A stretch of 64,000 bases of DNA from Streptomyces sp. Root1304 (GTDB lineage: Bacteria > Actinomycetota > Actinomycetes > Streptomycetales > Streptomycetaceae): NCBI RefSeq assembly GCF_001426405.1, contig NZ_LMEP01000005.1, positions 72,927 to 136,926 of the forward strand, in the 5' to 3' direction. The first letter of the stretch is position 1; each line of letters begins with the position of its first letter. A program made the position numbers and the translations under genes. Positions 51,695 through 62,619 of this stretch are shown piece after piece. The notes beneath the pieces are model-generated. The model ran no database searches and had not been told where the DNA came from. It worked only from the letters and a program-made list of their open reading frames with translations.

Positions 51695-53512
51695 ATGCTC
51701 CAGGCAATCGGACTGACCAGCACTCCCCGCCGCGATCGCCCGCCCGCCGTGGACGATCTGACCTTCGAGGCCCGGCCGGGCGCCGTGACGGCACTCCTCG
51801 GCTCCGCGGGCGCCGGCAAGACCACCGCCCTCCGGCTCATGCTCGAACTCGAGCCCGGCCGTGGGATCACGTACTTCCGGGGGCGGCCACTGCACCGCAT
51901 CGCACACCCCTCGCGCGAGGTAGGCGTGCTCCTCGGCGACATCCCCGGGCACCCCTCCCGCACGCTCCGGGGGCAGCTCCGGATGCTCTGCGCCGCCACG
52001 GGAGTTCCCGCCTCCCGGGCCGAGGAGCTGGTGCGGACCGTCGGCCTCACCGGGCTGGAACGCCGGCGGATCGGCACCCTCCCGATCGGCGCGGACCGTC
52101 GACTCGGCTTCGCCTCCGCCCTGTTGGGGGACCCCCACACCCTGCTGCTCGACGAGCCGGGCGCCGGCCTCTCCGTACCCGAGAGCGCGTGGCTGTACGA
52201 GCTGCTGCGCACCCACGCGTCCGAAGGGGGGACCGTGCTCTACAGCACGGCGGACCCCAAGGACGCGGCCCGCAACGCCGACCGGGTCGTCACGATCGAC
52301 GGCGGCCGGCTCCTCGCCGACCAGGACGTCACCGAGTTCGCCCGTACCCGGCTGCGACCCCGCGTGGCGGTCCGGACCCCCCAGGCCGCGAGGCTCGCCG
52401 CCGCCGTGACCCAGGAGGCCAGGGCGGCGCGGCGGCCCGTCGAGGTCGTCGCGGAGGAGGGCAACCGGCTCTCCGTCTACGGGACCGACTGTGCGGCCGT
52501 CGGCGACACGGCGTTCCGCCACGGGGTGCCGATCCACCGGCTCGCCGTGGAGACGGGCGACACAGGACCCCGTCGACCCGCTCCCGCCACGACCGACTCC
52601 GGAGCCCCCGCTCCCGAGTCGAGCCCTGCCGACGCCGATACCCCGGCCGCCGGGCCGCCGTCCACGGAGACGGGGGCGGCGCCTGCCGCCGTGCCCCGCA
52701 AGGTGCCGGAGGATACGTCCTCCGCCCGGCGGCGCCCGGCCCGGTCGCCCTTGCGTCCGCTGTGCTACGAGCTCCACCGGCTTCTGGGCGTCCCGTCCAC
52801 GCCGCTCGTCGTCGGGGTCGTCGTGCTCGCGTCCCTGACGATCGCCCTCCTCCTCGGGCGGGGCGGTCGCGTCGCCCTGCCCGCCGTCCTGGCCGGCTGG
52901 CCGGCGATCTCCCCGCTGCCGCCCGCGGCACTCGGGGCGGGGCTGCTCGGCGCCTTCTCCTTCGGTGAGGAGTACCGCTATCCCGCGCTCACCACGGGAC
53001 GCGGGACCGTGCCCCGTCGGCCCGGCCTCCTGGTGGCGAAACTCGTGGTGGCGGCGACCGTGGCCCTGGCGCTCGGGACGCTCGTCGTGCTGGCCGACCT
53101 GGAGGTCCTGCGGTTGGTCTACGGCCCCGAGTTGATCTCCGTACCGAAGAACTGGCCGACTCTCTGCGCGAGTTGGCTGGGACTGCTCGTCGGCTGCTCC
53201 TGGGCCGGGGTGCTCGGCGCGGGGGTGTTCCGTGCGGCGGCGGCCGGTGTGGCCGCGGTGCTCGCGGTGCCGGTCGCCTTCGTGCCGCTGTTGCAGAAGG
53301 TGCTGACGGGGCCGTCGGTGCGGTCGGCCGCCGGACTCCCGTCCCGGTTGCGGGAGTTCGCGGGGCCGCAGTGGTCCCCGGCCGCGGACCGTTGGCTGAC
53401 GGGGGCGCTACGGGTGCTCGGGCAGCCCGCCGGTGTGGCGCTCTCGCTCACGTTGACGGGGCTGTTCTGTGCCTATGTGTTCACGGGCCTTCGCCGTAAG
53501 GCCCGTTGGTGA
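51695..53512 (+). CDS. ABC transporter: ATPase fused to a membrane domain, degenerate signature
   Basis: 605 residues, ATG at 51695 behind GAGAGAAGC. The ATPase (1-215) has Walker A GSAGAGKTT and Walker B TLLLDEPGAGL, but the ABC signature is LPIGADRRLGFA rather than LSGGQ. A disordered Pro/Thr/Ala linker (about 295-350) follows. The permease part has about six helices (VVGVVVLASLTIALLLG, LAGWPAISPLPPAALGAGLL, LVVAATVALALGTLVVLA and others), with GEEYRYPALTTGRGTVPRRP resembling ABC-2 half-transporters. It lies directly upstream of whiH. Export substrate unknown. Confidence 0.85.
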   Translation: MLQAIGLTSTPRRDRPPAVDDLTFEARPGAVTALLGSAGAGKTTALRLMLELEPGRGITYFRGRPLHRIAHPSREVGVLLGDIPGHPSRTLRGQLRMLCAATGVPASRAEELVRTVGLTGLERRRIGTLPIGADRRLGFASALLGDPHTLLLDEPGAGLSVPESAWLYELLRTHASEGGTVLYSTADPKDAARNADRVVTIDGGRLLADQDVTEFARTRLRPRVAVRTPQAARLAAAVTQEARAARRPVEVVAEEGNRLSVYGTDCAAVGDTAFRHGVPIHRLAVETGDTGPRRPAPATTDSGAPAPESSPADADTPAAGPPSTETGAAPAAVPRKVPEDTSSARRRPARSPLRPLCYELHRLLGVPSTPLVVGVVVLASLTIALLLGRGGRVALPAVLAGWPAISPLPPAALGAGLLGAFSFGEEYRYPALTTGRGTVPRRPGLLVAKLVVAATVALALGTLVVLADLEVLRLVYGPELISVPKNWPTLCASWLGLLVGCSWAGVLGAGVFRAAAAGVAAVLAVPVAFVPLLQKVLTGPSVRSAAGLPSRLREFAGPQWSPAADRWLTGALRVLGQPAGVALSLTLTGLFCAYVFTGLRRKARW

Positions 53513-53601
53513 CCGAGCGCGGACCGAAACGTTCCGCTTCAAGGTCAACTCTCTTGGAATTTGCGCAATATGTCCGATTAATCGTCAATTGTGTAGGGGG
53601 T

Positions 53602-53609
53602 GCCGATCA
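53602..53609 (+). promoter_or_regulatory. candidate sigma-WhiG -10 element upstream of whiH
   Basis: GCCGATCA differs by one base from the WhiG -10 consensus GCCGATAA and sits 63 bp before the whiH start. The -35 match (TAAA) is poor; TCAA lies 13 bp upstream. whiH is known to depend on sigma-WhiG in S. coelicolor. Confidence 0.4.
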
Positions 53610-53672
53610 CCCTTTCGTGTGCTTTTCACCAAAGACCTCAAGGGCCACGGGGGCAACGCCGACAAAGGATGC

Positions 53673-54560
53673 GTGAGTACCCTTGCGCACACCATGATGA
53701 CCGCCGCCCGCTCCGTCGACTCCGGCCTCGGCGCCCCGGGCGATCTCGACCGCTACCCCTACGCCGAGGCGCCCGCCGCCGGTCGCGTGGGGCCGCCCTC
53801 CTGGGAGGGGGTGGACACCGACCTGGGCCGCGTCGGCCGCCGGAGCACCGGCAACCGGGGGCGCGGGCTGCACGGCCAGCTCGTCCAGCAGCTCGGCCAG
53901 ATGATCGTCTCCGGGGACCTCGGGGCCGACCGCCCGCTCGTCCCCGAGGAGATCGGCCAGCGGTTCGAGGTCTCGCGCACCGTCGTGCGTGAGTCCCTGC
54001 GCGTCCTGGAGGCCAAGGGTCTCGTCAGCGCCCGTCCGAACGTCGGCACCCGGGTCAGGCCCGTCAGCGACTGGAACCTGCTCGACCCCGACATCATCGA
54101 GTGGCGCGCCTTCGGCCCGCAGCGCGACGACCAGCGCCGCGAGCTGAACGAGCTGCGGTGGACGATCGAGCCCCTCGCGGCCCGCCTCGCCGCCGGACAC
54201 GGCCGTGAGGACGTCCAGCAGCGCCTCTCTGACATGGTCGAGATCATGGGCCACGCGTTCGCCCAGGGGGACGGGATCACCTTCTCCCGGGCCGACGCGG
54301 AGTTCCACTCCCTGCTCATCCAGCTCGCCGGGAACCGGATGCTGGAGCACCTCTCCGGGATCGTCGCCGCCGCGCTCCAGGTGTCCGGCGGTCCCGTCAC
54401 GGGCTGCGACCGGCCGAGCGAGGCCTGTCTCTCGCACCACGCACGGATCGCGGACGCGCTCGCCGCGGGGGACGCCCACGGAGCGGAGTCGGCCATGCGC
54501 CAGCTGCTCACGGTCCACCCCGAGGTGGAGCGCGTCGTTCCCGCTCCCCGCGAACACTGA
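53673..54560 (+). CDS. whiH: GntR-family sporulation regulator WhiH
   Basis: 295 residues from the GTG at 53673, behind AAAGGA (VSTLAHTMMTAARSVDSGLG). The N-terminal 55 residues are disordered. The GntR winged helix (about 60-130) reads LHGQLVQQLGQMIVSGDLGA, EEIGQRFEVSRTVVRESLRV, LEAKGLVSARPNVGTRVRPV. The FCD effector domain follows (ELRWTIEPLAARLAAGH, the metal-ligand region FHSLLIQLAGN and HHARIADAL). WhiH drives septation of aerial hyphae and represses its own gene. Position just upstream of hrdB matches S. coelicolor. Confidence 0.95.
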   Translation: MSTLAHTMMTAARSVDSGLGAPGDLDRYPYAEAPAAGRVGPPSWEGVDTDLGRVGRRSTGNRGRGLHGQLVQQLGQMIVSGDLGADRPLVPEEIGQRFEVSRTVVRESLRVLEAKGLVSARPNVGTRVRPVSDWNLLDPDIIEWRAFGPQRDDQRRELNELRWTIEPLAARLAAGHGREDVQQRLSDMVEIMGHAFAQGDGITFSRADAEFHSLLIQLAGNRMLEHLSGIVAAALQVSGGPVTGCDRPSEACLSHHARIADALAAGDAHGAESAMRQLLTVHPEVERVVPAPREH

Positions 54561-54937
54561 CGCGCGGGCTGTGGCCGGCAGTGCGGAGGCGCGGGCATCA
54601 CGCGCCGCCGGGTCCGAGCGGCACCCGGGGGACCTGAAGGATTCCCCGGGTGGCGCCAGGGTTCCGGCGGCGTGAATGTACGCTTATCTACTCCTCTGCG
54701 TCGTTCTGTCGCACATGGGGTGTGACTCGGGCCACGAAGATTGGGCGTAACACTCCTCCGAGCCGTGCGATGACCTAAGAGGTGATGGCCGAGGAAGGAA
54801 TACAGCAGCCGATGGAGGCGCTGTGCAGTTCCCCGGTCCAGCCCGCGCCGTCGGCACATTCCCCGTCGACGGTCGTCGGCTCCAGCCCCATCCAGGGCGG
54901 GGCCGGAAGCCGTTTCCATCGTTCCGAGAGGTTGTTC
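54561..54937 (+). other. hrdB upstream region
   Basis: 377 bp between whiH and the hrdB start. It must contain the hrdB promoters, but I could not fix a -35/-10 pair with confidence. From 54785 an ATG-started frame runs in phase into HrdB with no stop (51 codons, moderately high GC3). CGATGACCTAAGAGGTGATGG provides a possible ribosome site for it. No hairpin terminator after whiH is obvious. Confidence 0.5.
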
Positions 54938-56485
54938 GTGTCGGCCAGCACATCCCGTACGCTCCCGCCGGAGATCGCCGAGTCCGAGTCTGTGATGGCG
55001 CTCATCGAGCGGGGAAAGGCTGATGGGCAGATCGCCGGCGATGACGTGCGTCGGGCCTTCGAGGCTGACCAGATTCCGCCAACCCAGTGGAAGAATGTTC
55101 TGCGCAGCCTCAATCAGATCCTCGAGGAAGAGGGTGTGACGCTGATGGTCAGTGCAGCGGAGTCGCCGAAGCGCGCCCGCAAGAGCGTCGCAGCGAAGAG
55201 CCCGGCCAAGCGCACCGCCACCAAGACCGTCACCGCCAGGACGACCGTGACGAAGACCACCGTCTCGGCCGCAACGGCCGGCGCGGCCGAGGGTGACGAC
55301 CCGGCCGACGAGGCCGGTTCGCCCGCCAAGAAGGCGGCCGCGAAGAAGACCGTCGCCAAGAAGACGGTGGCCAAGAAGACCGTCGCCAAGAAGACGGCGG
55401 CCAAGAAGACCGCGTCCAAGAAGGACGCCGACGAACTCGCCGAGGGCGAAGAGCTCCTTGAGGACGTCGCGCCCGGCAAGGGCGAGGAAGAGGAGACCGA
55501 GGGCGAGAGCAAGGGCTTCGTCCTGTCCGACGAGGACGAGGACGACGCTCCGGCGCAGCAGGTCGCCGTCGCAGGTGCCACCGCCGACCCGGTCAAGGAC
55601 TACCTGAAGCAGATCGGCAAGGTCCCGCTGCTCAACGCCGAGCAGGAGGTCGAGCTCGCCAAGCGCATCGAGGCCGGTCTGTTCGCCGAGGACAAGCTCG
55701 CGAACTCGGACAAGCTCGCTCCGAAGCTCAAGCGCGAGCTGGAGATCATCGCCGAGGACGGCCGCCGGGCCAAGAACCACCTCCTGGAGGCCAACCTCCG
55801 TCTGGTGGTCTCCCTGGCCAAGCGCTACACCGGCCGCGGCATGCTCTTCCTGGACCTGATCCAGGAGGGCAACCTGGGTCTGATCCGTGCCGTCGAGAAG
55901 TTCGACTACACCAAGGGCTACAAGTTCTCCACGTACGCCACCTGGTGGATCCGTCAGGCGATCACCCGCGCGATGGCCGACCAGGCCCGCACCATCCGTA
56001 TCCCGGTGCACATGGTCGAGGTCATCAACAAGCTCGCGCGCGTGCAGCGCCAGATGCTCCAGGACCTGGGCCGCGAGCCCACCCCGGAGGAGCTGGCCAA
56101 GGAGCTCGACATGACCCCTGAGAAGGTCATCGAGGTCCAGAAGTACGGCCGCGAGCCGATCTCCCTCCACACCCCGCTGGGTGAGGACGGCGACAGCGAG
56201 TTCGGCGACCTGATCGAGGACTCCGAGGCGGTCGTCCCGGCCGACGCGGTGAGCTTCACGCTTCTCCAGGAGCAGCTGCACTCCGTCCTCGACACGCTCT
56301 CCGAGCGTGAGGCGGGCGTCGTGTCGATGCGCTTCGGCCTCACCGACGGCCAGCCGAAGACGCTCGACGAGATCGGCAAGGTCTACGGCGTGACGCGTGA
56401 GCGGATCCGTCAGATCGAGTCGAAGACGATGTCGAAGCTGCGTCACCCGTCGCGTTCGCAGGTGCTTCGCGACTACCTCGACTGA
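54938..56485 (+). CDS. hrdB: principal RNA polymerase sigma factor HrdB (sigma-70 group 1)
   Basis: 515 residues from the GTG at 54938 ([18 protein letters not shown]), with GAGAGG upstream. Essential vegetative sigma factor. A sigma 1.1-like part (about 15-75) is followed by a long Lys/Ala/Thr-rich stretch of about 100 residues with KKTVA repeats and then an acidic segment (EDEDDAP). The conserved regions come next: 1.2 ([20 protein letters not shown]), 2.1-2.4 ([40 protein letters not shown]), region 3 ([19 protein letters not shown]) and 4.2 ([20 protein letters not shown]). A strong terminator follows. Confidence 0.97.
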   Translation: MSASTSRTLPPEIAESESVMALIERGKADGQIAGDDVRRAFEADQIPPTQWKNVLRSLNQILEEEGVTLMVSAAESPKRARKSVAAKSPAKRTATKTVTARTTVTKTTVSAATAGAAEGDDPADEAGSPAKKAAAKKTVAKKTVAKKTVAKKTAAKKTASKKDADELAEGEELLEDVAPGKGEEEETEGESKGFVLSDEDEDDAPAQQVAVAGATADPVKDYLKQIGKVPLLNAEQEVELAKRIEAGLFAEDKLANSDKLAPKLKRELEIIAEDGRRAKNHLLEANLRLVVSLAKRYTGRGMLFLDLIQEGNLGLIRAVEKFDYTKGYKFSTYATWWIRQAITRAMADQARTIRIPVHMVEVINKLARVQRQMLQDLGREPTPEELAKELDMTPEKVIEVQKYGREPISLHTPLGEDGDSEFGDLIEDSEAVVPADAVSFTLLQEQLHSVLDTLSEREAGVVSMRFGLTDGQPKTLDEIGKVYGVTRERIRQIESKTMSKLRHPSRSQVLRDYLD

Positions 56486-56527
56486 TCCGTACGCGTCACC
56501 GACGCGAGACGCGGAGAAGTACGCGGA

Positions 56528-56560
56528 AGGGCCCGGTTCCCCGAGGGGGAGCCGGGCCCT
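56528..56560 (+). terminator. hrdB terminator
   Basis: A 15-bp stem (56528-56542 with 56546-56560, one G-T pair) with a GAG loop, 43 bp after the hrdB stop. Confidence 0.88.
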
Positions 56561-56642
56561 CCGGCTGTGCGGCGAGGGTGCACGGGGGCGGCGCGTGCTG
56601 GACTCTGGGTGAACCGACATCACCGGAGAGTCAGGAGGCTCC

Positions 56643-57461
56643 ATGCGTGGTTCCCTCACCCGAGCATTGACGGGTGCCCTGGGCCTGATCGCAGCGGCGG
56701 CGGGGCAGCTGGCCACCGCCGCCCCCGTTGCCGCGGACAGCGTCGTGGTGGGCGGCCGCGAGGCCCGGATCGCGGACGCGCCGTGGGTCGTGGCACTGTC
56801 CAGCCGTGACCGGTTCGGTGGTACGCGCGCGGGGCAGTTCTGCGGGGGCGTGGTCGTCGCGCCGACCAAGGTGCTCACGGCGGCCCACTGCCTGGGCCGT
56901 GAGGTGCTCGGCGGCGAGCCCTGGGAGGTGCGTGACTTCGTCGTCATCGCGGGCCGCGCGGCGCTGCGGGGGCAGGGCGGGCAGGAGGTGCGGATCTCGG
57001 ACACCTGGGTGAACCCCGACTACGACCCGACGAGCAACTCAGGGGATCTCGCGGTGCTGACCCTGGTGAGCGCGCTGCCGCAGTCGTACGTGATCGGCGT
57101 CGCCCGTGCGGAGGACGCGGCGGAGGCGCCGGGGACCGAGGCGGACGTCTACGGCTGGGGCGACACGACAGGCAACGGAGCCTATGCCTCCGGGCTCCGG
57201 ACGGCACGTGTGCAGGTGCTGCCCGACAGCGCGTGCCGGCGGGCGTACCCGGGTGGCTTCGGCGTCGGGTACCGGAACGACACGATGCTCTGCGCGGGAG
57301 ACCCGCAGGGCGGCAAGGACGCGTGCCAGGGCGACAGCGGAGGTCCGCTGGTGGCCAAGGGGCTCCTCATCGGCCTGGTGTCCTGGGGCAGCGGCTGTGG
57401 GCAGGCGGAGAATCCGGGCGTCTACACGCGCGTATCGGCGGTGCTGCCGGCCCGTTACTGA
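56643..57461 (+). CDS. secreted trypsin-like serine protease (S1A)
   Basis: 272 residues, ATG at 56643 behind AGGAGG. Signal peptide about 1-32 (ending ATAAPVAA), mature chain from about VVVGGREARIADAPWVVALS. The triad is H82 (LTAAHC), D135 (SGDLAVL) and S232 (GDSGGP). D226 (KDACQG) is the S1-pocket Asp at the trypsin position, predicting cleavage after Arg/Lys. Six cysteines allow three disulfides. The close homologue next to hrdB in S. coelicolor has the same location. It stands between two terminators, so it is monocistronic. Confidence 0.94.
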   Translation: MRGSLTRALTGALGLIAAAAGQLATAAPVAADSVVVGGREARIADAPWVVALSSRDRFGGTRAGQFCGGVVVAPTKVLTAAHCLGREVLGGEPWEVRDFVVIAGRAALRGQGGQEVRISDTWVNPDYDPTSNSGDLAVLTLVSALPQSYVIGVARAEDAAEAPGTEADVYGWGDTTGNGAYASGLRTARVQVLPDSACRRAYPGGFGVGYRNDTMLCAGDPQGGKDACQGDSGGPLVAKGLLIGLVSWGSGCGQAENPGVYTRVSAVLPARY

Positions 57462-57499
57462 CGGGCCGGATGCCCGGTCCTCGCGGAGGGTACGAGAAC

Positions 57500-57537
57500 G
57501 GGCGGCCACCCCCCTGGGAATGCGGGGGTGGCCGCCC
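57500..57537. terminator. bidirectional terminator
   Basis: A 14-bp stem GGGCGGCCACCCCC/GGGGGTGGCCGCCC with a ten-base loop lies between convergent genes. Confidence 0.85.
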
Positions 57538-57586
57538 GCCGTCCGGTCTCAGTGGCCGGATCTGGGCTCGTCGTGGATGCGAGGCG

Positions 57587-57817
57587 TCAGTGCTCGTCGC
57601 CCACCGTGCGCGCGGGCACGTCCGTCAGCCGGTCCGTCTCATCCTGTATCTCAACGGCGATCTTCTTGAGTTCCGGCTCGAACTTACGTCCGTGGTGGGC
57701 GCAGAAGAGCAAGTCACCTCCGCTGGTCAGGACGACACGCAGGTATGCCTGGGCGCCGCAGCGGTCGCAACGGTCAGCGGCCGTCAGGGGGCTCGCGGGG
57801 GTCAGAACAGTAGTCAC
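57587..57817 (-). CDS. DUF7455 small zinc-site protein
   Basis: 76 residues from the GTG at 57817, with GAGAAGAGG upstream. It contains CDRCG (residues 17-21) and FCAHHGRKF, a likely Cys3His zinc site, around a beta-hairpin (AYLRVVLTSGGDLLF), followed by a charged helix (ELKKIAVEIQDETDRL). The family is widespread in actinobacteria and typically sits beside the topoisomerase gene, as here. A nucleic-acid or RNA-polymerase-related role is plausible but unproven. Confidence 0.85.
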   Translation of the reverse strand: MTTVLTPASPLTAADRCDRCGAQAYLRVVLTSGGDLLFCAHHGRKFEPELKKIAVEIQDETDRLTDVPARTVGDEH

Positions 57818-58249
57818 GTCGCCTCTTCTCTAGCTCGACGAGCTGTCGTACCAGGGTCAACATCCAACCAGGCCGAAAACGTTCCCGCTCGCGGCTTTTC
57901 CTTGAAACTTCTTCCCAGGTGGCTGTTTGCTGCCGGTTGGCGGCGAATGAGCCGTATTGCGTCGCTCTACGGATTTCGCGTTGCTTGTGTCGGTCAGTCC
58001 TCCCGGCGCGGTTGCCGGTTGTTGATGAGGACGTGCCCGGAGCCTAAATGGTTCATGCCTGGAAGGGAACGTGATGTTCGCGTCACCCCATCGAGGGATC
58101 GAACATCCATACGACCCTGGACTAGCATGAGGAAACGGGGAGGGTGGCGTGACAACGGCTCTACCAGGCATCGGTACCCTCTGACCCGTGACCGACGCCG
58201 GGCCTTACCCCATCGGGCCCGATTTCAAATTCAGCGAGGAGCGAACCGC
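57818..58249. other. intergenic region upstream of parE
   Basis: 432 bp, unusually A/T-rich for the window, shared by divergent promoters. A candidate parE promoter is TCGAAC (58099-58104), 18 bp, TAGCAT (58123-58128). The -35 overlaps TCGAACATCCATACGA, a poor SOS-box match (three mismatches in the right half). No gene or stable hairpin is evident. Confidence 0.4.
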
Positions 58250-60367
<2,118 letters not shown>

Positions 60368-60375
60368 GGATCTCC

Positions 60376-60410
60376 ACCCGTGGGTGGAGCCGGACGCTCC
60401 ACCCACGGGT
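60376..60410 (+). terminator. parE terminator
   Basis: A perfect 15-bp stem ACCCGTGGGTGGAGC/GCTCCACCCACGGGT with loop CGGAC, 8 bp after the parE stop. Confidence 0.92.
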
Positions 60411-60464
60411 CGATCACAGCTTCGCCGACTCTCCGTAGCATGGAAGTGACGGAGGGGGACGGAC

Positions 60465-61673
60465 ATGGGGGAAGCGCGCGGCCTGGCGCGAGTGGGGAGC
60501 AGGGTGGCTTCGGGGGTCTCCTGGGGCGCCTGGCCCTCACGGGAGGCGCTCACCCGCCTGGGGGTGCCCCGGGGACGCGTCGTCCTCGACCACTGCATGA
60601 TCGCCGGCCTGAGCGTTCTGGTGCTGACCGGCTGTTACACCTCGGGGGCGTTCCACGGCTGGTACGCGCCCGTGCCACCCATCGGGTTCGGACTCTGTGT
60701 GGTGGCGGCCCTGCGCTATCACCACACGACTCTGGATCACCGGGTGGCGGCGTCGCTGGGACTCCTCTCGGTGATAGCCCTCTGCGGCCTGGGGGCCTAC
60801 GCGGCCGGTGCGCCGACGTCCGCCACCGTGCTGTGGATAGTCGTCTCGGTCATGGCCATGGAGCGACTGCCGCTCCCGATGGGCCTGGCCACCGTGGCGG
60901 TGCTCGTCGCCGGCTTCGTGGAGGCCGACGAGACCGGGGTGCTCGGAGCGGGCATCACCACCGCGGCCGTGCTCCTCGCGGGATACTCGCTGCGGCTGGA
61001 CGCCCAGGCGCGGGGTGCGGGCTTCCAACTGCTCGCCCAGGAGCGGCTGGCCCGGGAGGCGGAGGCCGCGTCGGCGGCGCTCGCCGAGCGGGCCAGGATC
61101 GCCCGCGAGATACATGACGTGCTCGCCCACAGCCTTTCCGCGCAGATGGTGCACCTGGAGGTGGCACGGCTCCAGATCGAGTCGGGGGCGGAGCGGGCCG
61201 AGATCCTCAAGCTCGTGACCTCGGCCCGAGCGATGGCGCGGGAGGGCCTGGCCGAGACGCGGCACGCACTGTCGGCCCTGCGCGGCGACATGGTGCCCGT
61301 CGAGGACTACCTGCGGGAGCTGGCGCGGGAGGGCAGAGCCCAGGTCGATGTCACCGGCCGGCGCCGCGACCTGCCCGCCGAGGCCTCCCAGGCGGTACGA
61401 CGAGTGGCGCAGGAGGCCCTCACCAATGTCCTCAAGCACGCCCCGGGAGCCCGGACGCGGATCCGACTCGCCTACGAGACCGACCAGGTCTCCCTGGAGA
61501 TACGCGACTCCGGGCCACCGGCCGCGGCCGAGGGCGGCCGGGACGGGCTCGGCTCGACGGGCTCGGGGTACGGCCTGCGTGGGATGAGGGAGCGCGCCGA
61601 ACTGCTCGGGGGCAGCCTCGACGCGGGGCCCGAGGGCCCGGGGTTCGCGGTGCGACTGCGGGTGCCGGCATGA
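60465..61673 (+). CDS. NarL-family sensor histidine kinase
   Basis: 402 residues, ATG at 60465. Five or six hydrophobic helices (about 40-190, e.g. HCMIAGLSVLVLTGCYTSG, VVAALRYHHTT, TVLWIVVSVMAMERL) form a membrane sensor. The HisKA_3 box ERARIAREIHDVLAHSL has the phospho-acceptor His at about residue 217. The ATPase follows with QEALTNVLKHAPGART and GYGLRGMRERAELLGG. The GxG box is short (RDSGPPAAAEGG). Its last four bases overlap the regulator gene (ATGA), so the pair is translationally coupled. Confidence 0.93.
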   Translation: MGEARGLARVGSRVASGVSWGAWPSREALTRLGVPRGRVVLDHCMIAGLSVLVLTGCYTSGAFHGWYAPVPPIGFGLCVVAALRYHHTTLDHRVAASLGLLSVIALCGLGAYAAGAPTSATVLWIVVSVMAMERLPLPMGLATVAVLVAGFVEADETGVLGAGITTAAVLLAGYSLRLDAQARGAGFQLLAQERLAREAEAASAALAERARIAREIHDVLAHSLSAQMVHLEVARLQIESGAERAEILKLVTSARAMAREGLAETRHALSALRGDMVPVEDYLRELAREGRAQVDVTGRRRDLPAEASQAVRRVAQEALTNVLKHAPGARTRIRLAYETDQVSLEIRDSGPPAAAEGGRDGLGSTGSGYGLRGMRERAELLGGSLDAGPEGPGFAVRLRVPA

Positions 61674-62521
61674 GCGCCCCGGGAGCGGAGGAGCCCGTGG
61701 CCCGGGAGGGGGCGCGTGGGGCTGTTGTGCGGGTGGTGGTGGCTGACGACCAGGCCGTTGTGCGCGAGGGGATCGTGATGCTGCTGGGACTGCTTCCCGG
61801 AGTCGAGGTCGTGGGGGCGGCCCGGGACGGGGAGGAGGCGGTCGCGCTGACCGCGGAACTCGGGCCCGACGTGGTGCTGATGGACCTGCGGATGCCTCGC
61901 TGCGACGGGGTCGAGGCCACGCGCCGGATCCGGGAGCAGCACCCCGGGACGGAGGTCGTCGTGCTCACGACGTATGCCGATGACGACTCGTTGTTCCCCG
62001 CGCTGCGGGCCGGGGCGCGAGGGTACCTCACCAAGGACGCGGGCGGGGAGGAGATCGTGCGGGCCCTGAGGGACGTGACCGACGGGCGGGCGGGGCTCTC
62101 GCCCGGTGTGCAGCGGCGGCTGCTGGAGCAGTTGTTGGAGCGGGGGACGGGGCCCGCGGGGGAGCCAATGGGAGGTGCTCCCGTGCCCGGTCGTGGGCGG
62201 CCGGAGTCGGGGCAGGGGGTACCGGGGGCCTCAGGGGCGCCGAGGGACGGTGGGGAAGGGGCGGCGGTGCCTGAGGGTGTCGGCGGGCTTTCCGGTGCCC
62301 AGGCCGACGGGCTGACGGAGCGGGAGACGGAGGTGATCGTGTTGGTCGCGGACGGGCTCTCCAATCAGGAGATCGCGAGCCGGCTGCGGATCTCCACGGC
62401 CACGGTGAAGACCCATATCAACAACCTCTTCGCGAAGACGGGGGTACGCGACCGGGCACAGGCGGTGCGGTACGCATATCAGCACGGTCTGGTCAGGGCA
62501 CCTGGGAGAAGAGTCACCTGA
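61670..62521 (+). CDS. LuxR/NarL-family response regulator with a long linker
   Basis: 283 residues, about 60 more than usual. The receiver (about 20-140) has VVVADDQAVVREG, phospho-Asp in VVLMDLRMPRCDG, the switch VVLTTYADDDSLF and YLTKDAG. A Gly/Pro/Arg-rich insertion (about residues 160-215) separates it from the LuxR HTH (LTERETEVIVLVADGLSNQE, IASRLRISTATVKTHINNLF). It is the partner of the kinase it overlaps. The insertion is low-complexity and probably a flexible linker. Confidence 0.93.
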   Translation: MSAPGAEEPVAREGARGAVVRVVVADDQAVVREGIVMLLGLLPGVEVVGAARDGEEAVALTAELGPDVVLMDLRMPRCDGVEATRRIREQHPGTEVVVLTTYADDDSLFPALRAGARGYLTKDAGGEEIVRALRDVTDGRAGLSPGVQRRLLEQLLERGTGPAGEPMGGAPVPGRGRPESGQGVPGASGAPRDGGEGAAVPEGVGGLSGAQADGLTERETEVIVLVADGLSNQEIASRLRISTATVKTHINNLFAKTGVRDRAQAVRYAYQHGLVRAPGRRVT

Positions 62522-62619
62522 TGGGGTGAACAGAGGGAGGAGAAGAGTCCGGGATCTTCCCGCTCTGTCCATCCTTGGGCACGCGGCCGAAACGGTTCGC
62601 TGACAAGGAGAGTTGGTCG

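Noticed and set aside
53759..57004. 1081-codon minus-strand open frame across whiH, hrdB and the protease
   Set aside because: It is antisense to three recognised genes. The translation is repetitive Arg/Leu/Gly and crosses known terminators.
58099..58114. SOS box before parE
   Set aside because: Only the left half (TCGAAC) matches; the right half has three mismatches, so it is more simply part of a promoter.
57857..58171. 104-codon minus-strand frame in the parE upstream region
   Set aside because: Codon third positions are not G/C-biased, there is no ribosome binding site, and the translation has no pattern.
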